Position numbers and translations under genes: made by a program. Below, in pieces: positions 1-11,840 of a DNA stretch of 64,000 bases. Position 1 is the stretch's first letter. Every line of letters begins with the position of its first letter. The notes beneath the pieces were generated by a model that worked only from the letters and a program-made list of their open reading frames with translations, was not told the origin of the DNA and searched no databases. The stretch is taken from NCBI GenBank assembly GCA_035222895.1, contig JAVYIG010000869.1, forward strand, positions 301,393 to 365,392, given 5' to 3'. Source of the DNA: Strongylocentrotus droebachiensis (lineage: Eukaryota > Echinodermata > Echinoidea > Camarodonta > Strongylocentrotidae).

Positions 1-42
1 GTAAGCACATATTAAAGAATGAACAATGAAACTAACAATATA

Positions 43-326
43 TCATACAGGGGCGGATCCAGCTTTTTATAAAGGGGGGGTTGGGGTGGTATGCGAGGGA
101 GCGTAGCGACCGAGTCCAAGCGAGCGGAGCGAGCGAGGGGGGAGGGTGTGGGAGGGGGGTGTCCCCCCTCCCACAGTAGGGAAAATTTTTGAAAATCTGT
201 GTGTGAAAATGGCGTTTTCTTGCGATAAGATTTTAAAAAATGGTCCCCGGATTTTTTTTTTTTTTTGGGGGGGGGGGGGGTTGCAACCCCCCCAACCCCC
301 CCCCCCCTAGATCCGCCACTGTCATA
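43..326. mobile_element. hAT-like MITE with CAGNGGCGGATC termini
   Basis: A short non-autonomous DNA element lies at 48-321. Its ends are imperfect inverted repeats: CAGGGGCGGATCCAG on the left and CTAGATCCGCCACTG on the right. It is flanked by the direct repeat TCATA (43-47 and 322-326). The interior has a GC-rich block (100-175) with GAGCGGAGCGAGCGAG-like wording, then a T run, a G run and a C run just inside the right end. There is no coding capacity. The same terminal wording occurs in the element at 42888-43331, which has an 8-bp duplication, so hAT is the likeliest superfamily. The shorter 5-bp match here could be a decayed 8-bp duplication. Confidence 0.7.
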
Positions 327-860
327 ATAATGGAACAAAGACAAAATATCTCTGCTTTTAAATATCAGAATATCTCAAGACCTGAAACATTGATAAATCC
401 TGGAAACTATAAATCTCCTTATATCTGCATCAAATACAACTTTCATCAACCAATCCAATTCAAATATCTATCTTCCATACTTTTCTTACTTCCAAACAAA
501 CTCCAATAATCTCCTGGTCTAACCCTAAACATTGCTCTTACTCCTATTATTCCATCACAATTTAACATGTAACAATATTCTTTTATAGCAATCTGCTAAA
601 TGAGAAATAAGGTTTACAATGATAGAGGGCGCTAAAAACCCTCGAATGGCTACATAGTCAGACAAAGTTCGATCATCACTGTTTGAAGTGCCATAATTAA
701 TATCCCCTAGCTTAGCAACCAAAATACAAATAACATGCAATACTTTTAAACACTCAACTTCTATTATAAGCACTTCTTTTCTATGCTCCCTACCGTTCTT
801 ACTGACCTCATTCCTAAACCAAGACTTATACTCATCACATCAATTAGAGCGTACCCTGGT
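327..860. other. AT-rich stretch, no recognised gene
   Basis: Only short open frames with no recognisable domain occur here. On the minus strand it may continue the LTR that begins at about 1711, but no far LTR end (CA plus target duplication) could be placed. Confidence 0.4.
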
Positions 861-1335
861 CCTGGTCCTGGGAGCGCGTTTCCGTTTTACACCCTGCCCT
901 AGGCTTTTCGGCAAGAAATTACACGAAACATGCTGTATCCGAAGTCTAAGTTTGTTTATATCGACGTCAAGAATAGCGAAGCCAAAGCTTATGTACAATT
1001 TCAATTGGGGATGCGAGGGTCTTCTTGTTCAAGACGGTTTTCCCGATATATTATTGTTTTGTTATCGCTGGGCTAAATTTTGCAAGCTGATCACGCATCC
1101 TCACGCTCTTAGAGTATTGCGTATTAATGGATAAAAATAAATGATACGACTAGGAAGATCAACTAGTATAGAGACTTAGCTAGCGCTACGTGACGTTTTC
1201 AGAGTTCTGGTGGTGTGCAGAGCGCCGAGGCAAGATGTGGACGACTAGACTCCGAATACCAGTCGGTTTGTAAAATTTTATTGGAGAAAAGCCTAGGGCA
1301 GGGTGTAAAACGGAAACGCGCGTCCTGGGACCAGG
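861..1335. mobile_element. TIR element with about 50-bp inverted ends
   Basis: The left end (861-910) and right end (1286-1335) are near-perfect inverted repeats. Both contain GCGTTTCCGTTTTACACCCT followed by GCCCTAGGCTTTTC when read inward. The left side carries one extra CCTGGT repeat outside the boundary (855-860). The 375-bp interior has no recognised coding sequence. No clear target-site duplication is visible, so the exact ends and the superfamily are open. The interior carries the 19-mer TAGCGCTACGTGACGTTTT at 1181-1199, which recurs at 46203-46221. Confidence 0.7.
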
Positions 1336-1711
1336 CACAACATTAGCGCGCACGCACTACACCCAATTTTGGTACCGCGCGTTCAACTTATTAGTGTACA
1401 TAACCATGTACTACAATGTAAATGCATATAACAAATCAAAGCGCTAAGCATCACACAGTTTAACATTAAATCCTCGTTTCCAATATAATCATATCAACCC
1501 ATATGATACATCAAAATAATCACTCAAATCGTTCTAACACAATACACATATGTACACAACACATATTTAGCATAACAATATTAATATTTACTAAACATAA
1601 CAGTGGTTCAAGTTTGGTCAACTCACCTGTGAGAGGTCCAAGCAAAGAGTGCCGGCTTGTCTCAGCACTCCGCCCTCTACAGGTCACAGGGTAATTTCCT
1701 AACCCCTTACA
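1336..1711 (-). mobile_element. Probable start of an LTR (Ty3/Gypsy-like), minus strand
   Basis: On the minus strand a purine-rich tract (AAGTGGGGAAGGA, 1712-1725) is followed directly by TGTAAGGGGTTAGG. This is the arrangement expected of a polypurine tract and the first bases of a 3' LTR. The LTR would read toward lower coordinates. The TIR element at 861-1335 and possibly the MITE at 48-321 would then be later insertions into it. The distal end was not found, so the length is unknown. The family assignment rests only on this junction and the short upstream reading frame. Confidence 0.35.
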
Positions 1712-1859
1712 TCCTTCCCCACTTAAAACGTCATCGACCTCGATGACCGAAGGAACAATATTCAAACCATCAACTACCAAAAAACGTATAACACATAATA
1801 ACCTTGCCACTAAGGTAGCACGTGGCGACATAACACCTATATCAAACTGCACCATTAGA
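1712..1859 (-). pseudogene. Possible 3' coding tail of an LTR retrotransposon
   Basis: The minus-strand frame just upstream of the purine tract reads ...VPSVIEVDDVLSGEGC and runs into the putative LTR, as the last codons of Gypsy-type polyproteins often do. No protease, reverse transcriptase or integrase motif can be read further upstream (1860-2700), so the internal region is either lost or too decayed to see. It could also be an unrelated chance open frame; the strongest support is the adjoining polypurine tract and TG start. Confidence 0.25.
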
Positions 1860-2933
1860 TTACCTGTATCTTTCCACTACACAGCAGTCCCCTTTAAGTG
1901 TCATTGTGCAAGCTCGCAAAAACACAGTATACACTATAAATACATACATACAAATATAAAGACATCCCAACATGGCTAATTAACTGACTGTTACTAGCGT
2001 CGAGACGTCAAACCCAGCATAAACCGTCTCACCAAAAAGTTATCTCCCAACCTACAACTCAAATAGGAATGCACTAATCATGTTATCTATCGCCATTAAA
2101 TTCGCACATAATGTCTACTGATAAATCAGCGTTTCATGTCCAAATGTCAACCACGTATCACAAGCGGTAATTATAATTGAACCTCAATAAAAATGAATTG
2201 GGTGACCCAATGCTGGACGGATCCATACCAGACCCCAAAACAAGCTTAACAAGTACATACAAAGGCATGTGTACATGATATACAAAAATCGTATGCAATA
2301 TCTTATCGCATATCTTTCTTCTTTGCAAATATCAAAAACCAAAAATAAAATTTGTTGCTAAAAGTCATATCCTGTCTCTAAACAAAAACATAATCCTCTA
2401 TAACGCTATCAATCAAAACTATAAGACCAAAATCCAAAATCTAGCAAAATGACTAAAATTCAATCAGGGGCCCCTGCTATCAGCCTAGCAGTTCGTAGTT
2501 CTGACCGTGCAGCTTTAATCTTTATATTTTTGCGCTTTGACGAACACTGTGAACAATTAAACTTCATTAAAAATTACCTTGAAAATGTTTCTTTTTTACA
2601 GAATATACGGGATCAAATAGGTTTACCGAGGAAAGCTATTCAAGAACAAGATCAAAGGTTTTTTATATTTAAAAAGAATAAGAAATAAAGAAGAAGAATA
2701 TAATACGGGCTGAACGAACACGAATTAAAATTGTAATTTAAGAATGAGTGCCCACAATATTAATATGCCAATCGACATGTTGAAGAACTCTGTGTATCCC
2801 AGTAGACTTGAGAAAAGTGTGATTCGTGTAATTTATCGATAATGATTTCCCTGTCGCATGTCAATATAATAATGAACACGACGTTTCATACGGAAATCGA
2901 AGACACCAAATCACCAGCCGCTGAAATCACGTG
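1860..2933. other. AT-rich stretch, no recognised feature
   Basis: There is a 79-codon open frame at 2449-2688 without any recognisable domain. Otherwise it is short AT-rich sequence. It could be decayed internal sequence of the LTR element to its left, but nothing readable proves this. Confidence 0.35.
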
Positions 2934-3260
2934 TTAAAGATAAAGTTGAGTTCTGGTCATGCGATTACATTGTGAAAGAAATGGTGTGGAATCGATCAGA
3001 AAAAGTTGATCATCTAGCATATAAGTATTGGTGTGAAGTGTAAGGTTCTGGAATCATCAAAATGATACACGAACATGTGGCATTAAAAATTAGTCCCGAT
3101 TTTTATGATGTTACATGCCATATTTAGAATATTAATTCATTTGAAGAGCCATGCTTTTCAGGAAAGATTTTTAATCTTATGTTCTTCCACAATTGCATAA
3201 TATAATGATGACGCTCACAAATTATTTTCACCTTTTCCCAGAACTCAACTTTCTCTTTAA
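2934..3260. mobile_element. TTAA-flanked MITE, copy 1
   Basis: The ends are inverted repeats (AGATAAAGTTGAGTTCTGG and its counterpart CCAGAACTCAACTTTCTCT), flanked on each side by TTAA. The body contains the landmark strings GAAAAAGTTGATCATCTAGC and GAAGAGCCATGCTTTTCAGG. These also occur in the copies at 10846-11230 and 14173-14573. It is a non-autonomous element with no coding sequence. A TTAA duplication would fit a piggyBac-type transposase, but the ends do not show the usual CCY start, so the superfamily is uncertain. This copy lacks about 55 bp of the middle found in the other two. Confidence 0.75.
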
Positions 3261-3539
3261 CCTCTTCCGTGCCACTGGGTTTACCAAAGATTATGATATA
3301 CATTCACTTTTAATCTGATGTTCTGTCTTTGTTGAACTGCTGCATTGAACGTACAATGTACAATCTGTCCTATGCGAGAATATTTCTACTGTTTCTGGAT
3401 GAAAGAAAAATCGATGGTCAGCTGAAACATCGGGTTTATAGGGCGGGATTTGTCGCCAATGGCGCGAAAGGGTTTAGCATGTTTTACATCTTTTTTTCTT
3501 CTTGGACAACGTCTTCGTTAATAGTACATTGTGGAAAAT

Positions 3540-3906
3540 ACCTTCTCCTTTGTTACAATTCTTGGAAATATCTATGCGACGACTTTAAATACGATATATA
3601 TCAGCTAGATTAAACATACACATTCCACATTGCGTTTAACAGCCAGCCACTTCCCCAGTCTTTCCCATATGAATCATGAAAGGCATATTCAGTAGTTTTT
3701 CAGTCTAATCAGCGCCTTTGATGAGGCAACTAGATATTGGCTATGCAAATCTCTAGATGGGATTGGATTAAAGGATAATTGCTCAACTGCTAATATGTGT
3801 TTCTAAAATTACTACGTGATTTCACACTGAATTATCCGTAGGATAAGACATTGTTTAAAAATAAATGTACCTTCTCTTTTGTTACAGTTCTTGGAAATAT
3901 CTATGA
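3540..3906 (+). repeat. Pair of 37-bp direct repeats
   Basis: A segment of about 37 bp beginning ACCTTCTC and ending TTCTTGGAAATATCTATG is present at 3540-3576 and again at 3869-3906 with three differences. The sequence between is not repetitive. It may mark an old duplication or the ends of an unrecognised insertion. Confidence 0.5.
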
Positions 3907-5295
3907 GATATCTATATGAAATATCTTTAAAGAGCAACGCGGGCATTGATAACTTCACTTACATTGAGTAGCCGCCCACCTACTCACAAAACGCACCAGG
4001 TTAACGTTTTCATTTCTTTCACAAGATCTTATTTTCTTATCATGCGAATGGTTTTATTTCATCTGCCATTTAATTTCTGGGAATACATCCTATCCTCGCG
4101 TAAAAACTAGTATATATATAATGTTTTTGATTTTTATTGCACTTGTCTTAGCTGATATTTCTTAGAAATTTAATCCCAAAAGAAAGAATAAGAAAGATTA
4201 CGTAGAAAATGATACAAAAGAGGAAGAATTTAAATCCAATCTTTCTTTGAATCTGTGTCAAAAATATCGTCCAAAGCTCCTTTTCCATTAATGGCAGCAG
4301 TGGCGTAGCTAAAAGAGAAACAGGGGCTCGTGCTTCCTCCAACGGTCGAAACTAAGAAAACGGGGGAAACAAAAAGAGAAATGGAAAGAAAAAAGTAATA
4401 GAGAGAAGACAACGTGAAAAAGGACATCTGCACCTCTTTTTTTTTTTTTTTTCTTGTTCTTTTGCATTTCATTCACGTGGTAAGAATAGCATTTTAGTCG
4501 AGTGTGTATTATTTTGTTGAGTAGATATTAAACGACTGAACCGAGATAAGCTTCCTTAATGGCGTTGGTTCCTTTAACCAGATATTCAAGAAATAAGAAA
4601 CTACAAAGAACGAAATGCAGTGTCCCAGAATCTGTCCGGAGTTAATGGATTACAGCTCATTAGTAGCACCATCGAAACCGAAGAGGGGAAGATATTTATC
4701 ACCGAATCGCGTTTGATTCTACCTCCTTGGTTTGATAGAGGGGATGAGTGGGCTGGTAGGGGTCCAAGCAGGTATCGAGTCTGTAAGCTGTAGGTTTAAT
4801 GGATTCGAATTTGTATCGCCCCAGTTACTTCTGAGCCGGTACTCTGAAAAGTGGCACCACGTTTCGCTTTGCTTGCTTGCCTGCGTGACAGCAGATTGAG
4901 TTTATGGAGCCACCGTATGTCCACTCCACCTCAAGACCCTTAAACTCTAGGAGAATGACATCACAGTCTCGGTTAATTTTTGTTTTCGTTTTCATTTTCG
5001 TCCTTCCTGTTGGGGTCAAAGCCGTGGGATATTCTTTTTCGATAAGTTGTCACCAAATAAACCACGTTTGAAATACCCCACGGATTAGCCAATTTATTCC
5101 TTATAATAAAGTGCATTAGCTGGTCAAACGGCACTGAATTGACCACCCTCCCTTTTTTTTGTTAAAGTTAGGAATACTTTAAAAAACGTCCCCTATCATC
5201 TCACTGACCGGCTCTGGAAAAAAAACGGAGGGACTTTTGGAAATCACATTCGAGGAACAACAATCATGTTTGGAAGGTAAAAAGTGATTCATCTC
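3907..5295. other. AT-rich stretch with one MITE-end remnant
   Basis: No gene was recognised. At about 4300 the string CAGTGGCGTAGCT looks like a left end of a hAT-like MITE, but no matching right end follows nearby. A T-rich run lies at 4437-4452. Confidence 0.35.
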
Positions 5296-5312
5296 TGTTG
5301 GTAATATATCGT

Positions 5313-5352
5313 GACGCCCCCCCCCTTATATTCCTGAATCCGCCACTCTGTC
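5313..5352. mobile_element. Right-end remnant of a CAGTGGCGGATC-type MITE
   Basis: A C run followed by CCTGAATCCGCCACTCTG resembles the right end of the elements at 48-321 and 42888-43331. No left end is visible upstream, so it is a fragment at best. Confidence 0.35.
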
Positions 5353-7400
5353 AATACAGCTCCAGTTTATAATGTATTGTAAAACTTATGTTTATGCTAA
5401 CAGGCGATCATTCAGCAAAACAAAATTATAATGGGGTCTCTGCATGTTGCCTACAGCTTTATAAATAATTACAATAATAAGAATATCCGGTATGATCATT
5501 GTAGCTACAAGGATATCTATAGAATCCTGAGATATTTTTATTGAAATTCTATCCACTAGAATTAGACGAGGAATAATATAAAAAATAAAGGAAAAATAGA
5601 TGAATAATATAACGCTCAGAACTATAAGTTATTCGGTTTTTTGTTGTTTCACCTATCAGGAAAACAAGAATTTCAACAGTTTTTAGAATATAATCCAGAG
5701 TACATTTTGTCAATACAATAATAAAAATATGTGATGAGTTGTGATTTGATGCTTTACAAAAAAGGCCCCCAAATCTACGGCAGAGAAAGTACAGGTTGAT
5801 TTATGTGTTTAAGCTAGACAAAGCGATGAAATTGAATAATGCTCTGTATTTCCTAATCATGAAACAGTTCCAGGTCCGCTATAAGTTTCGGTAAGTCCTG
5901 TTTATTTCAAAGGTTCTTAAACGTCGGAAATAAAACAGAATCAAAAGACATGCCGAATACTTCTTTGCACAGTAAAATTTAAATTAATCAATTTAATCCC
6001 ATTAACACAAGACTCGTTACAATAATGTTTTATGCACAGAAACCGAATAGATCAGAGGGAGATAGTTTTAAGTCAATTTATCGTTTTAATTCATCGCTAG
6101 CGGTCGTACGACCTGGATTTGCAATTCCTTGATTATTTCTCTACTGACATCCCCGGGACAAGGCTTTAAACGTATCATGCACTTTCTCAAGTCATCATTT
6201 TGTCGGGTAATCATAATTGTGATGGTTTGCTCATGTTATTTTACCATGTGTTCGATTAACAAACTTTTTAATGAAGACATAAGATCACCGTGTTTATTTG
6301 ATTACGATTTCCGCATGTTCAATCGCATTTTTAGGTAATCCACTAAATGAATTGTGACAAGGAAGTTTGTTCATTATCAGTGAATTATACGTGTTGATTT
6401 GAACAGTCGTTGTAGGTTCAATATTCGGAACTCGCTGTCTTTCACTTAAATTTTTAAAAGGAAAAAAAAAAAACTTAAAAGGATATCTTAAAATACTTTT
6501 TAGATAAGATTCCCAATATAGAGTTAATTAAAGTAATTTATAAGATCTTATTGGTTTTAGATAAACATTTTAAGTGCGTCGGTCTGAGTCCGGTTCTTAA
6601 TTGAATATCATTATTATTTGAAACCAAGATGTATAGGCCTATGTTTCAAACTATATGGATTAACAAATACATAATAATGGCATAACAGTAGGGAAGGCCT
6701 TTAATCTTTATGCCTTTAGGAAAGATTTACCTAGCTTTGGTATCACGAATTTCTAATACGCATGATCTATTTGAATGATTTTGATTTTCCATAAGCATGG
6801 TTTCTCGTATCACTGATTTAACAAATTAATGTGCACCAGTATAGCACTACAAATGTTTTTAAAAAGTAAATATTTTGATCGGCCAGAGCCAGGGTAAGCT
6901 GTTATCCTGAAAAACACATTATAAAGCACATTTTTTACGATGAAAATTGCAGGTATATATGAATAAACAAAATGTAAGGAAAATTGATTCATAGGGAAAG
7001 ATTGTAACAAGAAGAAGAACAGTAAAACCCCCCAAAAGTCAATAGAAATATTCTTTTTAAAAGAACACATTGATGTCAGGTTTGTTTCAAGTCTTTTTTG
7101 GTTTAGTCATAGTATGCTTGCTGACACATTTTTCATTTTCCAAAGCCCTCCTCAAAGAAATTTATGAACGATTCCACTGTCATGATCTCCTTCTTTAAAA
7201 TGTTGTAAGATTCAATACTGACTTGTGATGTAGAGTGATTTTGATTGGACACATTCGTTGGTACATGTGAGATTGTCTTCATTTCTTTGGAAATATTGGT
7301 TATGAATGGAATTGAATAATATTCTTAAGTCGGAACAATAGAATCCGATTTAAAGATTAAAATAGATTGAATGCATAATATGGCACTTACAATTCATCCG
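5353..7400. other. AT-rich stretch, no recognised feature
   Basis: Only short open frames below 90 codons, with AT-rich composition and no domain, were seen. No inverted-repeat element or RNA gene was recognised. Confidence 0.4.
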
Positions 7401-7410
7401 TGTGTAAATG

Positions 7411-7550
7411 GAGAGAGAGAGATGGGGGGGGGGGGGGGGTGAAAGAGAAAAAAGAAAGCGAGAGGAAGAAAGATAGAGAGAGAGAAAGAGAGGGTCAGAC
7501 AGAAAGAGAGAGAGAGAAAGAGAGAGGGAGAGAGGAAGAGGGAGATACAC

Positions 7551-7609
<59 letters not shown>

Positions 7610-7730
7610 CTGGGGGAGAGGGGGGGGGGTAACAAAAATGGCATATATTGACAAAAGAAGAACCAACGAAAAAACAAGGGTTAGACCTACTGTTTTGCCC
7701 TGGGTGAGGGGGGGGGGGGGTGAGGGGTAG
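7411..7730. repeat. GA microsatellite block with G runs
   Basis: Imperfect GA repeats start after 7411 and include an uninterrupted (GA)n tract at about 7559-7608. G runs lie on both sides (about 7424-7439, 7620-7629 and 7708-7721). Open frames of up to 129 codons on the minus strand are Ser/Leu repeats read from the microsatellite and are not genes. Confidence 0.9.
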
Positions 7731-7734
7731 AATG

Positions 7735-7920
7735 AACAATTTTCAAATTTCAAATCAAATTTATGTCATTTCTTTTTTTTCTTTTGACAAAGGATGACGA
7801 AAAATAAAATTACAATGTACCACAGATAATTGAGTAAAAATTACAAAATTACAATAAACTTAAATGATACAAAATTACTATACAACCGCATGCCTCTTCG
7901 TGAAATAATACAGAGATAAT
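7735..7920 (-). mobile_element. Possible LINE 3' end (minus strand)
   Basis: Read on the minus strand this AT-rich stretch ends in a string close to AAATTTGATTTGAAATTTGA, a form commonly seen at 3' ends of CR1/Jockey-type LINEs. No coding sequence accompanies it. The assignment is weak. Confidence 0.25.
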
Positions 7921-10680
7921 AATTAATTATATTTCTCGTAATTCGTAATATTTTGCACATGTATTTGGTCATCCCGAGTACCATATAACAAAAAAATGTG
8001 GGGCGTTCACCAGCTCAGCCAAGATTGGATACGCCATTGACTCGTAGTATAGGTCGTAACATGAGAGACAAGACGACGGCAAATCTTAGACTCTTTTCAA
8101 ACGCCTCTGGGAAATCGCTTCATTTTTCATTTCCTATTTTCTACCTTTTTAAGTTTGCTGATTTCTTTGCAGTGTAACGATGGCAACCTAATCCTCTCGC
8201 TCCATTTTCATTCTATAGAATCAAGGAAAGAAGGTTATATACATCCTTTCCTCTTGGCGATGTGTACAACCCCGGATAGGAAAATATATATTTCATTTTC
8301 GATAGTTCAGGTATGCGATCTGGTTTCATATTCTGTGCTTATTTCACCCCTTTTCCTAAACATTTCTAAAACCAAATACCTTACAATATCCATGTATAAA
8401 AATATCCTTTAATGAATATGTAATAAAAACCTCCTCGGCAGCATTTGGTGGAAATCGTTCGGATATTTTGATAGAAATAACTTTGTTTTGAATATTGTAA
8501 TAAGAAACTCTCGAGAAAAAGGGTGTGTTGTTACACTGAGAAGCATATGTCATGTATTTATTACAAGACAGTTTCACACTTTTGAAAAGCTCTCTACAAA
8601 GCAGGCTTAAACTTTATCACTTTTTAAATTATTCAAGGGGTGAGCCATATCTTTCTTCGAAAAAATTAGTTTTGCTATTTCTTTTGAACACTGTTTGCAT
8701 ATTCTCTTCAATTAAAACAAGTTTTAATTAAAAAAAACAGAATATCTTCGTAATCTTATTGCAGTGGTGTTTTTTTCGTTGGTTACTAAAGTCTGAATAA
8801 CTTCATAATCTTAAGATCTGATATTGTAGGATAAATAAACTCTCACGAAATCTTCCGCTACAATGATTCACATAATTAAGACCACTTTCTTCTTCATAAT
8901 GTTGGTTTATTGTATATATGTCATGTATATAATTATATCACTCAAGTTCGTCACGCCGCAGCGTTCTAAGTGCTCTAACATCCAATATCCAACATGAAAG
9001 AATTAAAACGGAACCGTAGTTAATCACAATCCTCTCATTAAACGAAAAGAAACACAGAACAAAATGAAAACAAAATAGCAACACTCCGTAATAAAGACTT
9101 AAAGTCAAGTGTGTATTTCGTTCACTATATCTACCAAATCTGGATTTGATAACCATGATTATCAATCACAATTTATTTGAACATGTTGAATTCAATACAT
9201 AGTTTCTATGACAACCATTTCTTCGTGAACATTGTAAGATAATCCTTCTCACATGATCATGTCTTTAATTCTCTCTTCTCCAACGTTGTGTACGTCACGC
9301 GAAATTACGACCAATAAAAATTCTCTGCCCAGTGCCCACTAGAATTGTTTTCTAAATCTTGAATTAGCCCACGGCTTTCGCTTCAGTAATTGAATCCTGC
9401 TCTCAACCCAAGCAGTCATACACTTCCGCTTGCAATCTAAGAAGTTATGAAAAGCTCTTCTATTTTTTCTAAGATATAAGGACACGTGCATCTGTCTTCC
9501 AACACTTGCGCACCATGAATTATTTGGAAAGCTTACATCGAGAGACTTTTATACCCTCGATGAATAATTAAAATTGTATTGGGGAGTTGGTAATTCCCAA
9601 ATCTCTCATCCAAGTTCCCGCTTTTTCTTCAGTAGCTCTAAAGAGCATGCGAGAAATACGTCAATGCCAGTAGCTTGAACCGAAAGGTTAAGATGTCACT
9701 ACTACGTAAACTCATTGTTTGAAGATAACAATGTATTCTGATAAAGGTCCCGAAAGGAATGAATATACATGTGCTCTAAGGGTGGAATAAATGTATTTTG
9801 AAGAGGCCCATTCTCAAACTGTAAAAGTATTTTATTTAAATATTAATCCATACATTGTGTTCTTTGGATGGTCGATGGTGGGAACACTCATTGATAGTGC
9901 CTTGATTTGATTTGACCCGGCCAAGTTTTACATTTCCCCGTAAATCATGATTTTGAGATAACCGTGTTTGAAAATCATGCATATTAGGTGATGAGTGTGA
10001 AAGTTGTCCATTCAGTTTCATCAGATATGTTTCAGAACAAAAAAAGCAAGCTTGCCTTCCTTTTACAAATGCCTCGAGCCTGAGCCTGAATGTCAGGGAT
10101 GTCCTTTCACCCTTCGCAGTTTTTATAGGGTTATGCAAATATTATTCGATCTTATGTTTCAATTTATGATGTAAGCCAATTCGAGTCATATGGCGTATTA
10201 TGACCCGAAAATTGTACCAGAGAGACCAATTCAAAACACCTTCACTAATAGAATTCGATCAATTTTCAAATCGTGGTTCACATCGCATCAACTATTGATT
10301 GATGATGTTGATGGTTATCTCGCTGCGTCGTTACCATTCTTTGAGTCTATCGTATTAATGTCCCTCAACTGAGATTCATCTTGAGTAGTTTCGTGGGACA
10401 CTTGGCTGTTCAAAACATGTCGATTAAGTGCCAAAATAGAATGAAATAGTAGGTGTTCAATGGAGCACGTGATGCGCATGTGATGTATATCGCCAAGGGA
10501 ATTCCACTTTTCTCTCCATTGTTCTATTAATATCATTCGGCAAGCACGTTTGCCGCCAATAATAGAATGAATAGCCATTCCACCAAGGTCCTCCGACACT
10601 CGTGGCATGCTCGGACCCATCCAGTATTCAGCCACTCAAAGGGAAATCCAAACTTGATAGATAACTACTCTACAAGAAAG
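7921..10680. other. AT-rich stretch, no recognised feature
   Basis: There are short open frames (up to 106 codons, minus strand 10315-10635) with no recognisable domain. No repeat structure longer than short chance palindromes was seen. Confidence 0.4.
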
Positions 10681-10689
10681 CAGAAAAAT

Positions 10690-10845
10690 CGGAGCAGTAG
10701 ACTGGTGAAAGTTTTGACGAAATTGCACCGAAAATAAGAAAGTTATGAATTTGTGAAGGGTGGGATCACTGTAAGTAGGGGCACCTCAAATCAGCTGAAT
10801 CGGTAATGTCATTGTGACGTACTGCCAGTCAACTCTCCCCTTTGT
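10690..10845. repeat. Fragment of an interspersed non-coding repeat
   Basis: The wording TGAAAGTTTTGACGAAATTG followed by AAAATAAGAAAGTTATGAAT resembles the body of the repeat at 25264-25560, which has AAAGTTTAAGCAAAATCCGA. Repeats of this style are common in marine deuterostome genomes. It directly abuts the TTAA-MITE copy 2. Confidence 0.35.
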
Positions 10846-11230
10846 TTAAAGATGAAGTTGAGTTCTGGTCATGCGATTGCATTGTGAAAGAAACGGTTTG
10901 GAATCGACCAGAAAAAGTTGATCATCTAGCATATAAGAATTTGTGTGTATTGCAAGGTTCTGGAATCATCAAAATGATACGAAATTTGGCCAAGTCTTGG
11001 TAAAGTTACAAACACTGTACACAGAAGGGACTACACGAACACATGGCGTAAAAATCCTACCCCCCGAGTTTTACGATGTTACATGACATATTTGGAATAT
11101 GAAGGCATTTGAAGAGCCATGCTTTTCAGGGAACATGTCTTATCTGATGTTCTTCCACACTTGCATAATAAGAATGATAACGCTCACAAATTATTTTTAA
11201 CCTCTTCCCAGAACTCAACCTTCTCTTTAC
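10846..11230. mobile_element. TTAA-flanked MITE, copy 2
   Basis: Same family as the copies at 2934 and 14173. The left end is TTAAAGATGAAGTTGAGTTC and the right end is CCAGAACTCAACCTTCTCTT. The right target site reads TTAC rather than TTAA, a point change. The middle contains ATTTGGCCAAGTCTTGGTAA and a block of C residues, also found in copy 3 but missing from copy 1. Confidence 0.75.
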
Positions 11231-11840
11231 TACTAAAAAAAGTACTAAAATATCATTTTTTAAACTTAAAAAATGCGCGATTCACGATGGCCTTTTTTTT
11301 TAGAGGACATATAACAATATGCTATCCGTAATTTATTTTGAGAAGTGCCCCATTAGTGAAGACACTTAGAGGGGCAAAAAGAGATTAAGATTTTTCTAGA
11401 CGACAAACGGGAAAGCTGTTCGTGACTACGCCACAATCCGATGACCAAATTGCCAATATGAGATTCGCATAAATTTAATGATCTCATTTTTCAAATATTT
11501 ATAACTCTCTTATCATCGGAGCGATTTAGTTCAGACTTTCGTTTTAATTATTTTTGTCACTCATGACTTGCTTTCGCGAAGCAGTGACTCCCAACAATTT
11601 TCTTAGCATCAATGCAACTTGGCCTTTATCAACACGCCAAACAACGATCCATGTTTAATACAAAGGCATTTACAAAGACATGAATAGATGGTAAGCTTTT
11701 CCCCTTTAAAAGTGTTTTATTAACTGGCTCCATAACAAATCTTCCAAATTTGTCTTTGAATTAAAGAGATCATTTAACGCCATTTGTCGAATGTCCGATG
11801 TAAATTTGAGCAACGGAAAGTTTCATTTCATAATTTGCAG

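Noticed and set aside
7350..7753. Overlapping frames of 83-129 codons over the GA tract
   Set aside because: Made of Ser/Leu or Arg/Glu repeats read from a microsatellite on both strands; no coding evidence.
9836..10138. 100-codon minus-strand frame
   Set aside because: No recognisable motif; likely chance open frame.
10315..10635. 106-codon minus-strand frame
   Set aside because: No domain, splice signal or codon bias that sets it apart from the AT-rich background.
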